Shown one piece after another: positions 34,001-39,195 of a stretch of DNA of 64,000 nt (position 1 is its first letter; every line of letters starts with the position of its first letter). This DNA comes from an uncultured Clostridia bacterium (GTDB taxonomy: Bacteria; Bacillota; Clostridia; TANB77; CAG-508). Location of the stretch: assembly GCA_944388935.1 (NCBI GenBank), contig CALXKK010000008.1, positions 1 to 64,000 of the forward strand. Reading direction: 5' to 3'. Position numbers and translations under genes: made by a program. The notes below the pieces were generated by a model, which was not told the DNA's origin, searched no databases, and saw only the letters and a program-made list of their open reading frames with translations.

Positions 34001-34632
34001 TGATTTCCAAATCCATCTGTAACTTCTTGACCTAGCTCGTCTGTAATTGTGAATTTAACACCCTCGATAGGTGCTCCTTCTGGGTCTTGCTTTTTAATTT
34101 TTAAAGAAGGAGTATTTAAAATCTTTGCAGTTAAAATGTTTTCGTTTGTTGTTAGGTCATAAAAATTTCCGTTTTGTATGTCTATTTGGAATTTTCCATC
34201 AACACAATGCATAATAAATTGTTTTTCTTCTGAATCTGCTATATATCCGCTTGGGGCTTTGGTTTCGGTTATAGTGTATGTTACTTCATCACTTAAATTT
34301 TCTAATACGACTTTTCCGCTCTCATCTGCAGTGTATTTCTCTGTTGCTTGTTGACCAGCTTGGTCTATGTATGTTAATTCGATTTCAGCATTAGGAAGTA
34401 CTTCTCCTGTGCCTGCGTCAACATTTGTTAGCTCGAAGTTGAAGTAGTTTACTTCGTCTGTTTCTCCGGTGATTTCGTCTGCTATTGCTCTAGCAGAGCC
34501 AAGAAATGCCTTTGAAGAGCTTGTTTCGTTTATGTTAACAAGTACTACTGCAATAAGAATACTTGCAATTATTGCCAATATTCCTGCTATCAATATTAAA
34601 TTAATTTTTGCACCTTCCTGATTCTTGAACAT
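19012..34632 (-). CDS. Giant Cna-B/MucBP/DUF11 surface adhesin (5206 aa)
   Basis: Paralogue of the 6131-aa protein. In order: short N-terminus and membrane segment (about 10-33); two SpaA-type Cna-B domains (60-285); a degenerate propeller-like region (290-715) with GKVEWAKKLG and DGYVG echoes of the blade motif; then three super-modules, each a MucBP-like domain, a DUF11-like isopeptide domain and a Cna-B array of 5, 6 and 11 units (arrays at about 921-1449, 1678-2310, 2541-3710). The shared C-terminal module follows: MucBP, isopeptide domain, two DUF11, isopeptide domain, one Cna-B, seven MucBP, a DUF11-like domain, VETGE (5158-5162), membrane segment, basic tail. Role inferred: long, isopeptide-hardened stalk on the cell surface; ligand unknown. 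No LPXTG. Start: ATG with a GGGGGG ribosome site 9 nt upstream. An odd GC-rich insert lies in the last ectodomain. Confidence 0.93.
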   Translation of the reverse strand: MFKNQEGAKINLILIAGILAIIASILIAVVLVNINETSSSKAFLGSARAIADEITGETDEVNYFNFELTNVDAGTGEVLPNAEIELTYIDQAGQQATEKYTADESGKVVLENLSDEVTYTITETKAPSGYIADSEEKQFIMHCVDGKFQIDIQNGNFYDLTTNENILTAKILNTPSLKIKKQDPEGAPIEGVKFTITDELGQEVTDGFGNQVGEIEDINGEQLRVVTTNENGEITENLLPGKYILTEVQTPSKYELPEDENARKQEIEITQEINNQIIIEQKDVIPIKNYRYLQEIINGINLDSSKSTDITKDGKNVFVSGILSDGTISGEYTLNGEEINLQLTGTETGMGMVVNKEGKVENLVLIKTDEDSWSVATNILATDNDEYVIIGSYNGTIRIPAEDTINNEELTISSNGKDGQFILKFNNEGKIETLKDVSYLGMNRYTYFNVKLKELSNNIVLTYNYYGEDITIPAEATEQRAPITVKSKDEYIIVKFDTDLNIVDAVSSMYIYVKFSEGSKEPLTTGETLVGGNNNISDGNLVFNEDETTSGQKIELDNYNDGVLAKYDENGKVEWAKKLGTDSGSAGYYKVIEVSDGYVGIAYLQGNLIIPKEETQSGEEIRIENQNNENKTILIKYTTDGKVKWAVEPSLGLHLHVDSILKEIPNGYIVSGTDKEKFAYENNLYVMTYDESQSQTTTQEQKVVTIENKIGKGTVIVHHYKENTTESLSADQTITGEIGTYYETAPAMDIPADYSLVGMPENATGEYAPGTIEVTYYYRMPEAIIEDSNIAKESTLSKITEKDQEIPYNITYATDVDLYMGDVEITLVDTLPYEIDEAKSSLDGGIYDAENKTITWKETIIGIDTYTGGKKQINIEKSISVVFKDIDGSKKVLTNKIAGTIKLTTQEKSNVVEATKDIPQELPKEIKVTKIWDDNNNRANKRPSSVTMVLTGNEQTYKQELTKANAVPDNTEEDSNTWEYTFTNLPRFDENGEEIDYVLSEEVNDEENNKNYTSSVEQDTKTITNTFVHSTEKVSIPVTKVWDDNNNALEKRPASVTMVLTGNNQVYKQTLTKENADQLNANNWVYTFEVPKYDENNDEINYVLSEELDSVYYTSENSNVDQESKTVTNKFAIPTDTIALPITIVWDDDGDMAAKRPETADIFLNGSDGSGPYNQTLTYYNEDEEDYNKWVYTFKDLPKYNQVNGDEIVYTLTQGKLESEFYTSSVNNEEKTITNKFVIPDEKISITAKKEWNDNNNYAGKRPESVTLLVIGKGMGVDFTKEQTITSENAMEGDSSTWECTFTDLPKYDDYGDDVKYTIDEKSSGNDFYVKTNVNQQTRTITNTYQIPDIKVDIPVTKIWDDDNNSAGKRPESIILQIKDGENAAMEHTVTAADAVDGDTNRWQYVFSARKYDGSGNEIHYTVDERDLNSKYYEKGEVNQEDRTITNKYIKPDGKVTVHYYIQEQDGTETIMQVPNTEGKGTEDVVIEGKVGTSYTTKPAENVQQNYELIATPTNANGVITEEPTVVTYYYKLKDPIIENSSITKNSTLDKVTEEDQAVPYSITYTASVDTYIGDGEVTIVDTLPYQIDEEKSNLDGGSYDANSKTITWKEDIAGINTFANDKKQVNVTKEISVVYKDLDVTKANVTNKVAGTINLETPEKSDTVETTNDIPTEFLKDVKVTKVWDDNNNVANKRPSAVTMVLTGNGETHKQLLTVENALEENSNTWEYTFKNLKKYDAQGTEIDYQVSEETSAEENNKFYVASVEQSTKTVTNTFTVTDEKVSVTAKKYWDDNNNHAGKRPDSATLTVTGTGEGVEITKEQEVTLDNAVEGDQNTWECTFGELPKYDNNGDEVVYTVNEKDLDSEFYIKSNVDQDTKTVTNKFQVPGEKVNVQVTKVWDDNNNSAHKRPKAVTLQVKNGDEVVAEETYTGKNVIDGDINRWQYVFSVPKYDENGNAINYTVDEADTGSVLYTKENTEISGDMNSGYIVTNKFVVPDETISVPINIVWNDNGDIASKRPKSVDVVLSGNDGSNPHRETLTNSNEDYDDYNKWEYTFTNLPKYNQENGDEIVYTLSQENLNSIFYTSSVDDTNKTITNTFSVPDEKISLTAKKEWNDNNNYAGKRPESITLTVTGKGIGVDFTKEQTITSENSMEENSSTWEYTFSDLQKYDEYGDEVQYTIDEKDTGNQFYVKTNVNQQTKTITNTFQVPDVKINIPVTKVWDDDNNSAGKRPESVILQVKDGENPAREQTVTEADAVDGDTNRWQYVFNVRKYDSLGNEINYTVDERDVNSKYYVKEEVNQADKTITNKFVIPDGQVIVHYYIQEEDGTKTTIQVPNTEGTGTEDAVITDKVGTSYVTKPAENVQANYEVAEIPANAEGTIQEDPIEVTYYYKLKQPTIENSSIAKNSTLAKVTDKDQKIPYNITYTANVDTYIGDSEVTIVDTLPYDIEQSSSVLDGGSYNAEAKTITWREDVTGINTFADGKKQVNITKNITLVYKDLDVTKANVSNKVTGTINLKTPEKTDITEATKDIPTEFLKDVKVTKVWNDNNNIAKKRPTSVTMVLTGNGETHKQSLTTENATEDENTWEYTFANLQQYDAQGAEIDYQVSEEVSSEENNKFYVASVEQSTKKITNTFTVPDEKVSVTAKKYWDDNSNHANKRPTSATLTVTGTGEGVDITKEQEVTSNNAVQGDSNTWECTFTELPKYDNYGDEIVYTVNEKDLDSEFYIKSNVNQETRTVTNTFQVPGDKVSVQVAKVWDDNSNKAKKRPKAVTIQVKNGDEIVAEDTFTGKNVIDGDTNKWQYVFVVPKYDENGDAINYTVDEADTESIFYTKANTQISGDMNSGYIITNKFVVPDERISVPVTKVWDDNNNSARKRPSTVTMVLTGNGQTFKQELNETNAVKDDTSNSNTWKYTFTNLPKYDENGDEIVYTLSEELDNIYYTAENSKVEQETKTITNTFAVPDVRISIPVVKIWNDNNNIANKRPDNVVLVLTGNDGSEPHKTTLSGHNADQSDGNRWNYTFIDLPKYNSVNGDEIVYTLSEELDNIYYTATNSKVDQESKTVTNTFKVPTDTINVPVVTVWDDNGDIAKKRPTSVDLVLTGNDGASSYRETLTSDNNVDISDQNKWLYTFTGLPKYNAINGDEIVYSLSEENVNSIFYVTNVNQEAKTVTNTFSVPDEKTSVTAKKVWDDNNNHAGKRPDLATLTLVGTGEGVNISKEQNVTSANAVSGDANTWEYTFGELPEYDNYGNEVNYTVNEKEIDNQFYIKSDVDQATRTITNTFKVPGDKVDVTVTKVWDDNENSASKRPGSVTLQVKDGNEVVASEAVTKTDAVGGDTSRWSSTFSVPKYDENGNEINYTADEADTESKFYTAENKVIEGDMKSGYTITNKFVVPDERISIPVAKVWDDNNNSAGKRPESVTLVLTGNGQTYKQELTEANATEDTNRWEDTFNNLPKLDSNGDEINYVLSEELDNIYYTNTNSKVDQEYKTVTNTFKVPTDTVDIPVTKVWNDNNNTPNKRPASVNLVLTGDDGSDTHNPYTHTLTVDNVDPKDSNRWLYTFTGLPKYNQVNGDEIVYTLSEEDLDNKFYTASYDQASKTVTNTFTVLDERTSVTVTKIWDDDNNSAGKRSENVTLKVLGNGQEYTQMVTSANAVDGNANNWEYTFNNLPKYDNNGYEIAYTVDEADLNNKFYEKGNADQSAKTVTNVSKYGRIIVHHYIMSSDGSLTNTKVPSTDGAEVQDEIIEGARGENYATNPAENIQQNYELAQTPANANGQFIKGDIEVNYYYKLKTPSITNQTISKTGTDRITSAEQEVDYAINYTASIADYIGNAEVTMVDTLPYEIDTNKSDLNGGSYDANSRTITWKEQASNINSYSGNGYANVTKNIKLVYIGLDMNQEKVRNVVKGDIKLLTPEKTSEEVTGSQEATIYKSIVSSEMLVDKTEVAEGERVQYTLRINNDGNLEDTVVVKDTLPEGMTFDTNTQVEVGRIRTTYSEQELANGIDVNVPANGTVEVIFAGIVNTLPNGQYTKELKNSATINDKPTNEVTTTVTKANITAHKEAEPASGSYVRAGDTITYRINLRNEGRRDGTVIVKDTIPNGTTFVAGSIKIGAQSYPEMTADNLSQGINITVGTGVEGAIEFKVTVNRLADGTKIKNTAFLEKNGQNEKVPEEPEHTYIEPKAEQHISKTGTTKIDSLDQEITYNISYNAEIRDYEGNAKVKLVDTLPFAIDTTKSDLNGGIYDETANTITWEEPVDNVQMSDAKEVTVSKQIKVVYKGIGQETLAIQNVVAGHVEYETPKISSDEVTASWTTTTGFTVNIPVSKVWEDDSNKLNQRPTKITFKLTGSDGSEYTKELAKPGTSGYKTTQDSSNPNKWNDIFTDLPKYDANGKEIEYKLTELKADMKYYDASVDSLGTTVTNTNKYGKVTVHYYIMQTDGTLSTSRVPGVDGAEVPDAVIEGKEGDQYTTEEASNVNEKYELVESATAGSTTGTIEKYNEAKPQEVIYYYRLKPAKVIIHYVEKDNDSNDSNNQVLSADEQINGYVDDSYNTNTDHRKETISKDGKTYTLVSDSGNTQGNMTLQDTNVTYYYLQNTKATVRYVERDPETGNIVKDLETPTTKEGLVGDDFVTYPKSFDKYRLAESPTQTTIKMTKEEQTIIYYYELIRTGLIENHIDEKTGRIIYTEQYNLPIGQSYSIPSRTFTGYDLVENKLPSNASGTMGEDVVTVNYYYIKKAVLEVNYIDRATGNPLTDKVVDSTKHEGDSYTTEQKSFAEYDLVEAPTNASGTMQVETDSQGNITNNKTVVTYYYAKKSAGVEEHHIDIATGEELEEATLHEGHVGDEYNIPSKNFLGYAVATTDKEGNNILPENATGTMKEKEKIIVNYYYYQPAKVIVHYVDKDTGKEIEETNPETGELQNSQIVIEGAKDDPYETTAKEFKYYVLSESPKEPNGLMKVEITKDESGKDVVNNTIELYYYYEAKPFNIGVEHEITGIIVNGVRRAPTNGNLEKLDIYRKSTENTSVQIEYKVKVINSSEVDGTAIIEDKLPEGMTLANNDGTWEVRDTASPAVGSDDRAGNGGAGNSGNSGTVLRKVIPEVAAGETKEYTVLLNWNTSGDNMGEKTNEVTLVEADSIPGFADSNDKDNTSKTTVIIGVETGEFPVGLLIALAVLVVLESVTLRYAVVVTKRQKKTNTKVQKKAKKK
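19690..21355 (-). repeat. Seven tandem MucBP-like domains of the 5206-aa protein
   Basis: Counterpart of the block at 840-2500: same number, order and length of units, with V-x-V-H-Y openings and YYY closings. Identity between the two blocks is visibly high in protein and moderate in DNA, so they derive from one duplication followed by divergence. Confidence 0.75.
23500..27010 (-). repeat. Cna-B array C, eleven units
   Basis: Eleven KVW[DN]DN Cna-B units in tandem, the longest such array here. Each keeps the Lys, Glu and Asn expected for an isopeptide bond. One unit has KRSEN in place of KRPxx. Confidence 0.85.
27690..29600 (-). repeat. Cna-B array B, six units
   Basis: Six tandem Cna-B units preceded on the protein by a MucBP-like and a DUF11-like domain. 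The order of subtypes (MVLTG, LTVTG, LQVKNG, VVLSG, LTVTG, LQVKDG) repeats that of the other arrays, so the super-module was copied as a whole. Confidence 0.85.
30290..31870 (-). repeat. Cna-B array A, five units
   Basis: Five tandem Cna-B units closest to the N-terminus of the 5206-aa protein. The third unit (PITIVWDDDGDMAAKRPE) lacks the usual Lys immediately before VW, so that one may not form the standard bond. All others look complete. Confidence 0.8.
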
Positions 34633-34673
34633 GCTGAAAATCCCCCCGAATGTTCTCCTTTAATATCTCGTTT

Positions 34674-34702
34674 ATTGTACCAACTTTTTTCCTTATATTA
34701 AA
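34674..34702 (-). promoter_or_regulatory. Candidate extended -10 promoter of the 5206-aa gene
   Basis: Minus strand: TGGTACAAT (extended -10, TACAAT at 34674-34679) with a weak TTTAAT at 34697-34702, 17 nt upstream. The start codon is about 40 nt downstream. Confidence 0.4.
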
Positions 34703-34761
34703 TAGCTGAAATTTCCATGTATTCGGGATGGGGCAAATCTTGTCTACGCAAGCTATTGCTG

Positions 34762-34803
34762 TGTATTTTTTGCACTAATATTACATTTTCATGTATTTTT
34801 TGC
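34762..34803. repeat. Two 12-bp direct repeats 30 bp apart upstream of the 5206-aa gene
   Basis: TGTATTTTTTGC occurs at 34762-34773 and again at 34792-34803, a start-to-start distance of 30 bp (about three helical turns). They lie 60-130 bp upstream of the proposed promoter and could be an operator. The remainder of the gap 34633-35000 is AT-rich with no gene I can support. Confidence 0.5.
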
Positions 34804-34990
34804 TATATTTTGATATTTTAGCCCTAAAAATATTGTTTAGTTTAGATTTCCGTAGGATTTTTGTGCGTTTAAAAATAAATTTAAAAAAGTGTTGAAATTT
34901 AAATTTTGTTATAATTGCGATTAGATATAACTTTTACCGATTAAATTTATAAGATATAATAATAGTATAAAGTTTCTAAATTCGACATAC

Positions 34991-35040
34991 AAAATAAAAA
35001 GAAAAAACAGAGAATATTTTAAATTAATATCCTCTGTTTT
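34991..35040 (-). terminator. Intrinsic terminator of the 1267-aa adhesin gene
   Basis: AAAACAGAG plus ATATT (35004-35018) pairs with AATAT plus CTCTGTTTT (35026-35040), with a single mismatch. On the minus strand it is followed by TTTTTTCTTTTTATTTT. It starts 16 bp behind the stop codon. Confidence 0.9.
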
Positions 35041-35055
35041 AAACTTTTAAGTTCA

Positions 35056-38000
35056 TTAGATTACATATTTCTTTATTATGAATATTCCTCCACCTAATGC
35101 TACTGCTACTAATGCTGTTATTCCTATGTATAGTTTTGCGTCTCCTAGTGCTACTGTTAGCATTACTGGTGCGTCGTCTATGTCGTCTTCTCCTTCTTCG
35201 AAGTTGTCTGGAGTTGAGTCTATATCTGGTGTGTTGCTGTCATTGTAATCTTGGCTTATTTCTGCTATGTTTGTTTTTAATCCCATGTTGTCTTGTCCGT
35301 TTATCCATGTTAATAGTATTGAGATTGTTGCGCTTTCTCCTGGTTGTAATAATGTGTTTTCTAGTTGTTTTGTTGCAACTCTTTCTCTTTCATTTAATGG
35401 TTCTCTTGTGTACCAGTCTGGGTTGTCTTCTTGTACAAATCTTAATCCTTCTGGTATGTAATCTGTTACTTCTTTAGCATATCCAGCAATTTCTCCTTCG
35501 TTTGTTACTTTTATTTGGAATTCGAATTTTACTGTTACTTTGTCTATGTCTCTTCTTCCTAAGTCTACTTTTGCTGGCTCTTCTGGGTCTTCGTCTCCTG
35601 TGTGTCCTGTTTCTTGTACTGTTTGTGTTCCGTCTTCATCTATTATTATTGCTTTGCTTACCCATTTCTTTAATGCCAAATCGAAATATTTTACTTTTAC
35701 AAATTCTTTATCTAAATCGTCTTCTGTGTTCCATTCGTTGTTGTTGTCTGGAGTAGAATCTATATCGTCTATTGGGTCTCCAGAGCTATCGCTATCATCT
35801 TTTATTTCTGCTGTGTTTACTAGTATTCTGTCCGATGTGTTTGGTTCTGTTACTTGGAATGCAATTTTTACATCCCTATAATCTGGATTTCCATCTGTTA
35901 TTCCTAATTCTGGATTATATGCTTTTATTAGATTGTCTCCATCGTTTTCTTCTTGTGCTTTAGATAAGTAATCTGTTACTACAGATTGACCATCTTCTGA
36001 TTCTTGCCATCTATATTCCTTGTTTATAGGGTTGTCTGGTAAGAATTTTAGTCCGTCTGGAATATCGTCTTTAACTTCTGTTGCATATCCATCTATTAAT
36101 CCTTCGTTGAATATTCTTATTGTGTATGTTACTATATTTCCGTTTTCAACTTCTACTGGGTCTTTTGTGTGTTCATAATGAATATTTCCATCTTCGCCAA
36201 TGCTTAGTTGTGGAATTCTATTTGTTACTTCTTGGTCGTCTACTGCTGTTATGAATTTTCTTAGTGCTAAGTCGAAGTAAACTACTCTTACTTTTTCGAA
36301 GTCATCATCGTCTTCTTGTCCTGGTATATATTCGTTATTTATTTCGTCATCTTTGTAATTTGGTAACTCTTCGTCTGTTGGTACTTGTACATTGTTTGTT
36401 TCTGAATCCCTATCTATTACATCATTTCCTTCTGAATCTTTAGATTCTGTTATCTCTGCTAAGTTTGTTAATTTTTTACCAAACTCTGCATCATCTTTTA
36501 TTCTACATGCTATTTGTACATCTTTATATGATAATGTTGTTCCATCAAAAGCTTTTATTAGGTTTTGTCTTGATTCTGTTTCTTTTTCTTTTGATAGATA
36601 ATCTGTTGTTACTGTTCTTCCATCTTCTGATACTTGCCACTCGTATTCTTTGTTTATTTCGTTGTCTGGTAAGAATTCTAATTCTGCTGGTAATTTATCT
36701 ACTATTTTGTTTGCATATCCATCTATTGAACCTTCGTTATATACTCTTATTGTATATATTACAACGTCTCCTCTGTTCATATCTATAGGTTTCTTTGGAT
36801 GATTATATGTTGCTGTTGTAGATGTTCCATTTGCTAAATTTGTTACATCAACAGATGGTTCTCTTCCTATTACTGAAGTATTATTTTTACCAGATATGAA
36901 TTTTCTTAATGCTAAATCGAATTCTTGTATAATAACTTTTTCGAAGTCATCATCATCTTCTTGTCCTGGTATGTATTCTCTATTTGAATTTATCTCGTCA
37001 TCTTTATAATTTGGTAAATCTGTATCTGTTGGTAATGTGAAGTTTCCATTTGGTGTAGAGTCTCTATCTGTTACAGCTCCACCTTTGCTGTCTGTTTCTT
37101 GTGTGATTTGTGCTAAGTTTGTAATTTTCTTTAGGCTTTCTGTGCTATTTTTTACTCTACATTTTACTTTTACTTCTTTATAACTTAATGTTGTTCCATT
37201 GTATGCAGGAATTAAGTTATTTGAATTTTGGTCTCTGTCTGCTGCCTGTGATGAGTATGCAAGTTTATTTGTTGTTATTATTCTGTTATTGCTTGGATTT
37301 ATCTTCCAACCGTATCCAGCATTAAAGTCTGTTTCTTCTGCATAATTTGCTGTATCATTTATGAATTCTAGTTCTGCTGGTAGATAATCTGTAATTTCTC
37401 CTACATATCCATCAATTTCGCCTTCGTTATATACTCTTATTGTATATGTTACTATATCTCCAGGCTTTACAGCTACTGGGTTCTTTGGATGATTATATGT
37501 TGCTGTTGTTACCTTTGTTCCATCAATTACTTTGTTTAAGTTTGATGTATCAACTGTTGGCTCTCTATCTATTGATTTTCCATTTACTTCAGAAATAAAT
37601 TTTCTTAAAGATAAATCGAATTCTCTTTTTGCAACACTAACCTCTTTTTCACCACTTATTGGTGTTTCTTGTTTTACTACTGCTACTAATGGTTGTACAG
37701 TATCTGGATTTTGTGTACTTGTCCAATATCCTTTTGATGATGTTCTATATACTCCAGAATAACTAAATTTTATTTTTGATATATCATCTATGTTAGAAGA
37801 TGGTATAGAAATGTAGAAACTTTGTCCTACTAAATCTTTTATTGTTGTTCCACCTGATACTGCTTGTTTGCTTGAATTTAATAATGTGTATTTACCATTT
37901 AAATCTGTTCCGTTTTGGTCTGTGAATTTTGCTTCTAATTCATATGGTAAATCGTTATTTTTGTTTATTTTATATGGTCCTACAATATAATTACTTCCAT

Positions 38001-38859
38001 CTAATTCTACTGTTGGGTTTACTGTATCGTCCATTGTTATAGGTTCTTGGATTTGTCCATTGTGAGTTTTGTAATAATTTATATTGCTTGGGTCTTTTGC
38101 TGTTTTTACAAGGTATTGATATAATTTTTCCATTGCATCATATCTTGTTTGGTTAACATCTTCCATAGTTGTATAAGAACCTACTGTTTTATCTGCTATA
38201 GATATTGATTGGAATGATGGTTCTCCATCAAAATCTACATGATAAATTCCAGAATTCTCGTCAGATTTTGTATTTGTAAAGTACCAAAGTGCCATTTGTT
38301 GTACAACATCTATGTCATCGTCTGTTAATTCTTTCTTTAAAGAATCAGACATTCCTGTTGCGTTAAGTAAATCTTCCCTATCTTTTGCTGCTTGCTCTGT
38401 TTTCTTGTTTTGATATTCTACAGAATCACTTGTTTGTTTATAGTATGGTATATATGAGTGATCTAATATCCAAGTTGCAGCATAGTAATAGTCATCATTT
38501 TCGAAGATTGAAGGTACTAAACTAGCTTTATCTGAGAAATTTAACATTCTATCATATGTTTGCTTAAAATTGCCTGGTGTTGCTGTATAGAATCCTCTTT
38601 CTGCTTTTAAACAATATATTGTATTGTCGAAGTTCATTGTTGTTCCATCATTTTCGTATACAATAACTTTCCAAACTCTTTTATTTCCGCTGTTTATTTT
38701 ATATCCATATTGTTTTCCGTTTGTTTCTCTCCTATATTCACTTAATCCAAATGTTACTGGGCTTGTAGCTGCAAATACTGATGTTGACATCATAACTGAC
38801 AAAAGCATTATTATAGCTATTGCACTAAATATTGCAGCGATTCTCTTAAAAACTTTCAT
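35056..38859 (-). CDS. Thioester-domain (TQXA-type) surface adhesin with four FDLALRKF repeats (1267 aa)
   Basis: Secreted, membrane-tethered adhesin. Signal peptide 1-30 (cleavage near VFA-AT). Thioester domain about 35-400: Cys83 in the motif IYCLKAERGFY and Gln188 in VQQMALWYF are the expected thioester pair (family signature ΦQxAΦW). Such domains bond covalently to host amines in streptococcal adhesins; host use here is inferred. Four repeats of about 200 residues follow, each starting FDL[SA]LRKF or FDLALKKW, with a DUF11-like isopeptide fold (TYTIRVYNEG ... GY ... LPxxLEF). Acidic linkers PGQEDDDDFEKV and DSTPDN separate them. A hydrophobic C-terminus (last 25 residues, ending KKYVI) has no LPXTG. 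Start: ATG, with GGATGG upstream and a signal peptide that begins immediately. It differs from the upstream 1595-aa paralogue mainly by lacking three SpaA domains. Confidence 0.93.
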   Translation of the reverse strand: MKVFKRIAAIFSAIAIIMLLSVMMSTSVFAATSPVTFGLSEYRRETNGKQYGYKINSGNKRVWKVIVYENDGTTMNFDNTIYCLKAERGFYTATPGNFKQTYDRMLNFSDKASLVPSIFENDDYYYAATWILDHSYIPYYKQTSDSVEYQNKKTEQAAKDREDLLNATGMSDSLKKELTDDDIDVVQQMALWYFTNTKSDENSGIYHVDFDGEPSFQSISIADKTVGSYTTMEDVNQTRYDAMEKLYQYLVKTAKDPSNINYYKTHNGQIQEPITMDDTVNPTVELDGSNYIVGPYKINKNNDLPYELEAKFTDQNGTDLNGKYTLLNSSKQAVSGGTTIKDLVGQSFYISIPSSNIDDISKIKFSYSGVYRTSSKGYWTSTQNPDTVQPLVAVVKQETPISGEKEVSVAKREFDLSLRKFISEVNGKSIDREPTVDTSNLNKVIDGTKVTTATYNHPKNPVAVKPGDIVTYTIRVYNEGEIDGYVGEITDYLPAELEFINDTANYAEETDFNAGYGWKINPSNNRIITTNKLAYSSQAADRDQNSNNLIPAYNGTTLSYKEVKVKCRVKNSTESLKKITNLAQITQETDSKGGAVTDRDSTPNGNFTLPTDTDLPNYKDDEINSNREYIPGQEDDDDFEKVIIQEFDLALRKFISGKNNTSVIGREPSVDVTNLANGTSTTATYNHPKKPIDMNRGDVVIYTIRVYNEGSIDGYANKIVDKLPAELEFLPDNEINKEYEWQVSEDGRTVTTDYLSKEKETESRQNLIKAFDGTTLSYKDVQIACRIKDDAEFGKKLTNLAEITESKDSEGNDVIDRDSETNNVQVPTDEELPNYKDDEINNEYIPGQEDDDDFEKVRVVYFDLALRKFITAVDDQEVTNRIPQLSIGEDGNIHYEHTKDPVEVENGNIVTYTIRIFNEGLIDGYATEVKDDIPDGLKFLPDNPINKEYRWQESEDGQSVVTDYLSKAQEENDGDNLIKAYNPELGITDGNPDYRDVKIAFQVTEPNTSDRILVNTAEIKDDSDSSGDPIDDIDSTPDNNNEWNTEDDLDKEFVKVKYFDLALKKWVSKAIIIDEDGTQTVQETGHTGDEDPEEPAKVDLGRRDIDKVTVKFEFQIKVTNEGEIAGYAKEVTDYIPEGLRFVQEDNPDWYTREPLNERERVATKQLENTLLQPGESATISILLTWINGQDNMGLKTNIAEISQDYNDSNTPDIDSTPDNFEEGEDDIDDAPVMLTVALGDAKLYIGITALVAVALGGGIFIIKKYVI

Positions 38860-38899
38860 ATTCTACCATCCTTTTTCTCCATAATATACTACTATGTGT

Positions 38900-38927
38900 A
38901 TTTTACTATATTCTAAAGATAAGTCAA
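38900..38927 (-). promoter_or_regulatory. Sigma-A promoter of the 1267-aa adhesin gene
   Basis: Minus strand: TTGACT (38922-38927), 16 nt, TAAAAT (38900-38905). The predicted 5' leader is about 35 nt. Confidence 0.7.
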
Positions 38928-38980
38928 TAGCAAAAAATAGCAGTTTTTTAGTAGTTTTTTATACTTCTCTTCATGCCTTC

Positions 38981-39017
38981 TTAGATACTTACGGAAGCGA
39001 TGTTTCCGAATATCTAA
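38981..39017. other. 37-bp palindrome upstream of the 1267-aa gene
   Basis: TTAGATA and TATCTAA form the outer arms and CGGAA/TTCCG the inner arms around a short loop. It lies between the REP-like element and the promoter. It could be an operator or an RNA hairpin ending the 1595-aa transcript; there is no clear T run on the minus strand. Confidence 0.5.
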
Positions 39018-39069
39018 ATTTTAAGCACTATACATTACAATTATATTACATTTTTATTAAATTTTCAAC

Positions 39070-39180
39070 AGGGATTTGGGGACAGTCCTTTTTTTCCCTG
39101 TTGCGAACACGAGGGACGGTCCTTAAAAGTTCACAACGCGCAAAAAGAAAAGGGATTTGGAGGACCGTCCCCAAATCCCT
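39070..39180. repeat. 111-bp REP-like palindrome with GGACGGTCC cores
   Basis: AGGGATTTGGGGAC[AG]GTCC at 39070-39088 is repeated in inverted orientation at 39162-39180 with one mismatch. Between them are a second inner inverted pair (GTTGCGAAC / GTTCACAAC) and a third core GGGACGGTCC (39113-39122). The element ends 15 bp behind the stop codon of the 1595-aa gene. Two partial relatives lie at 55392-55415 and 56278-56311. It looks like a REP/MITE-type intergenic repeat that can fold in RNA. Confidence 0.75.
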
Positions 39181-39195
39181 AAATCCTATTTTATT

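Noticed and set aside
34690-34770. Cyclic-di-GMP riboswitch upstream of the 5206-aa gene
   Set aside because: GGGGCAAA and ACGCAAGC boxes on the plus strand recall GEMM motifs, but the strand is wrong for the gene and the required hairpins between the boxes are missing.
34907-34915. Plus-strand extended -10 (TGTTATAAT)
   Set aside because: No -35 at a proper distance and no plus-strand gene downstream; AT-rich chance match is likely.
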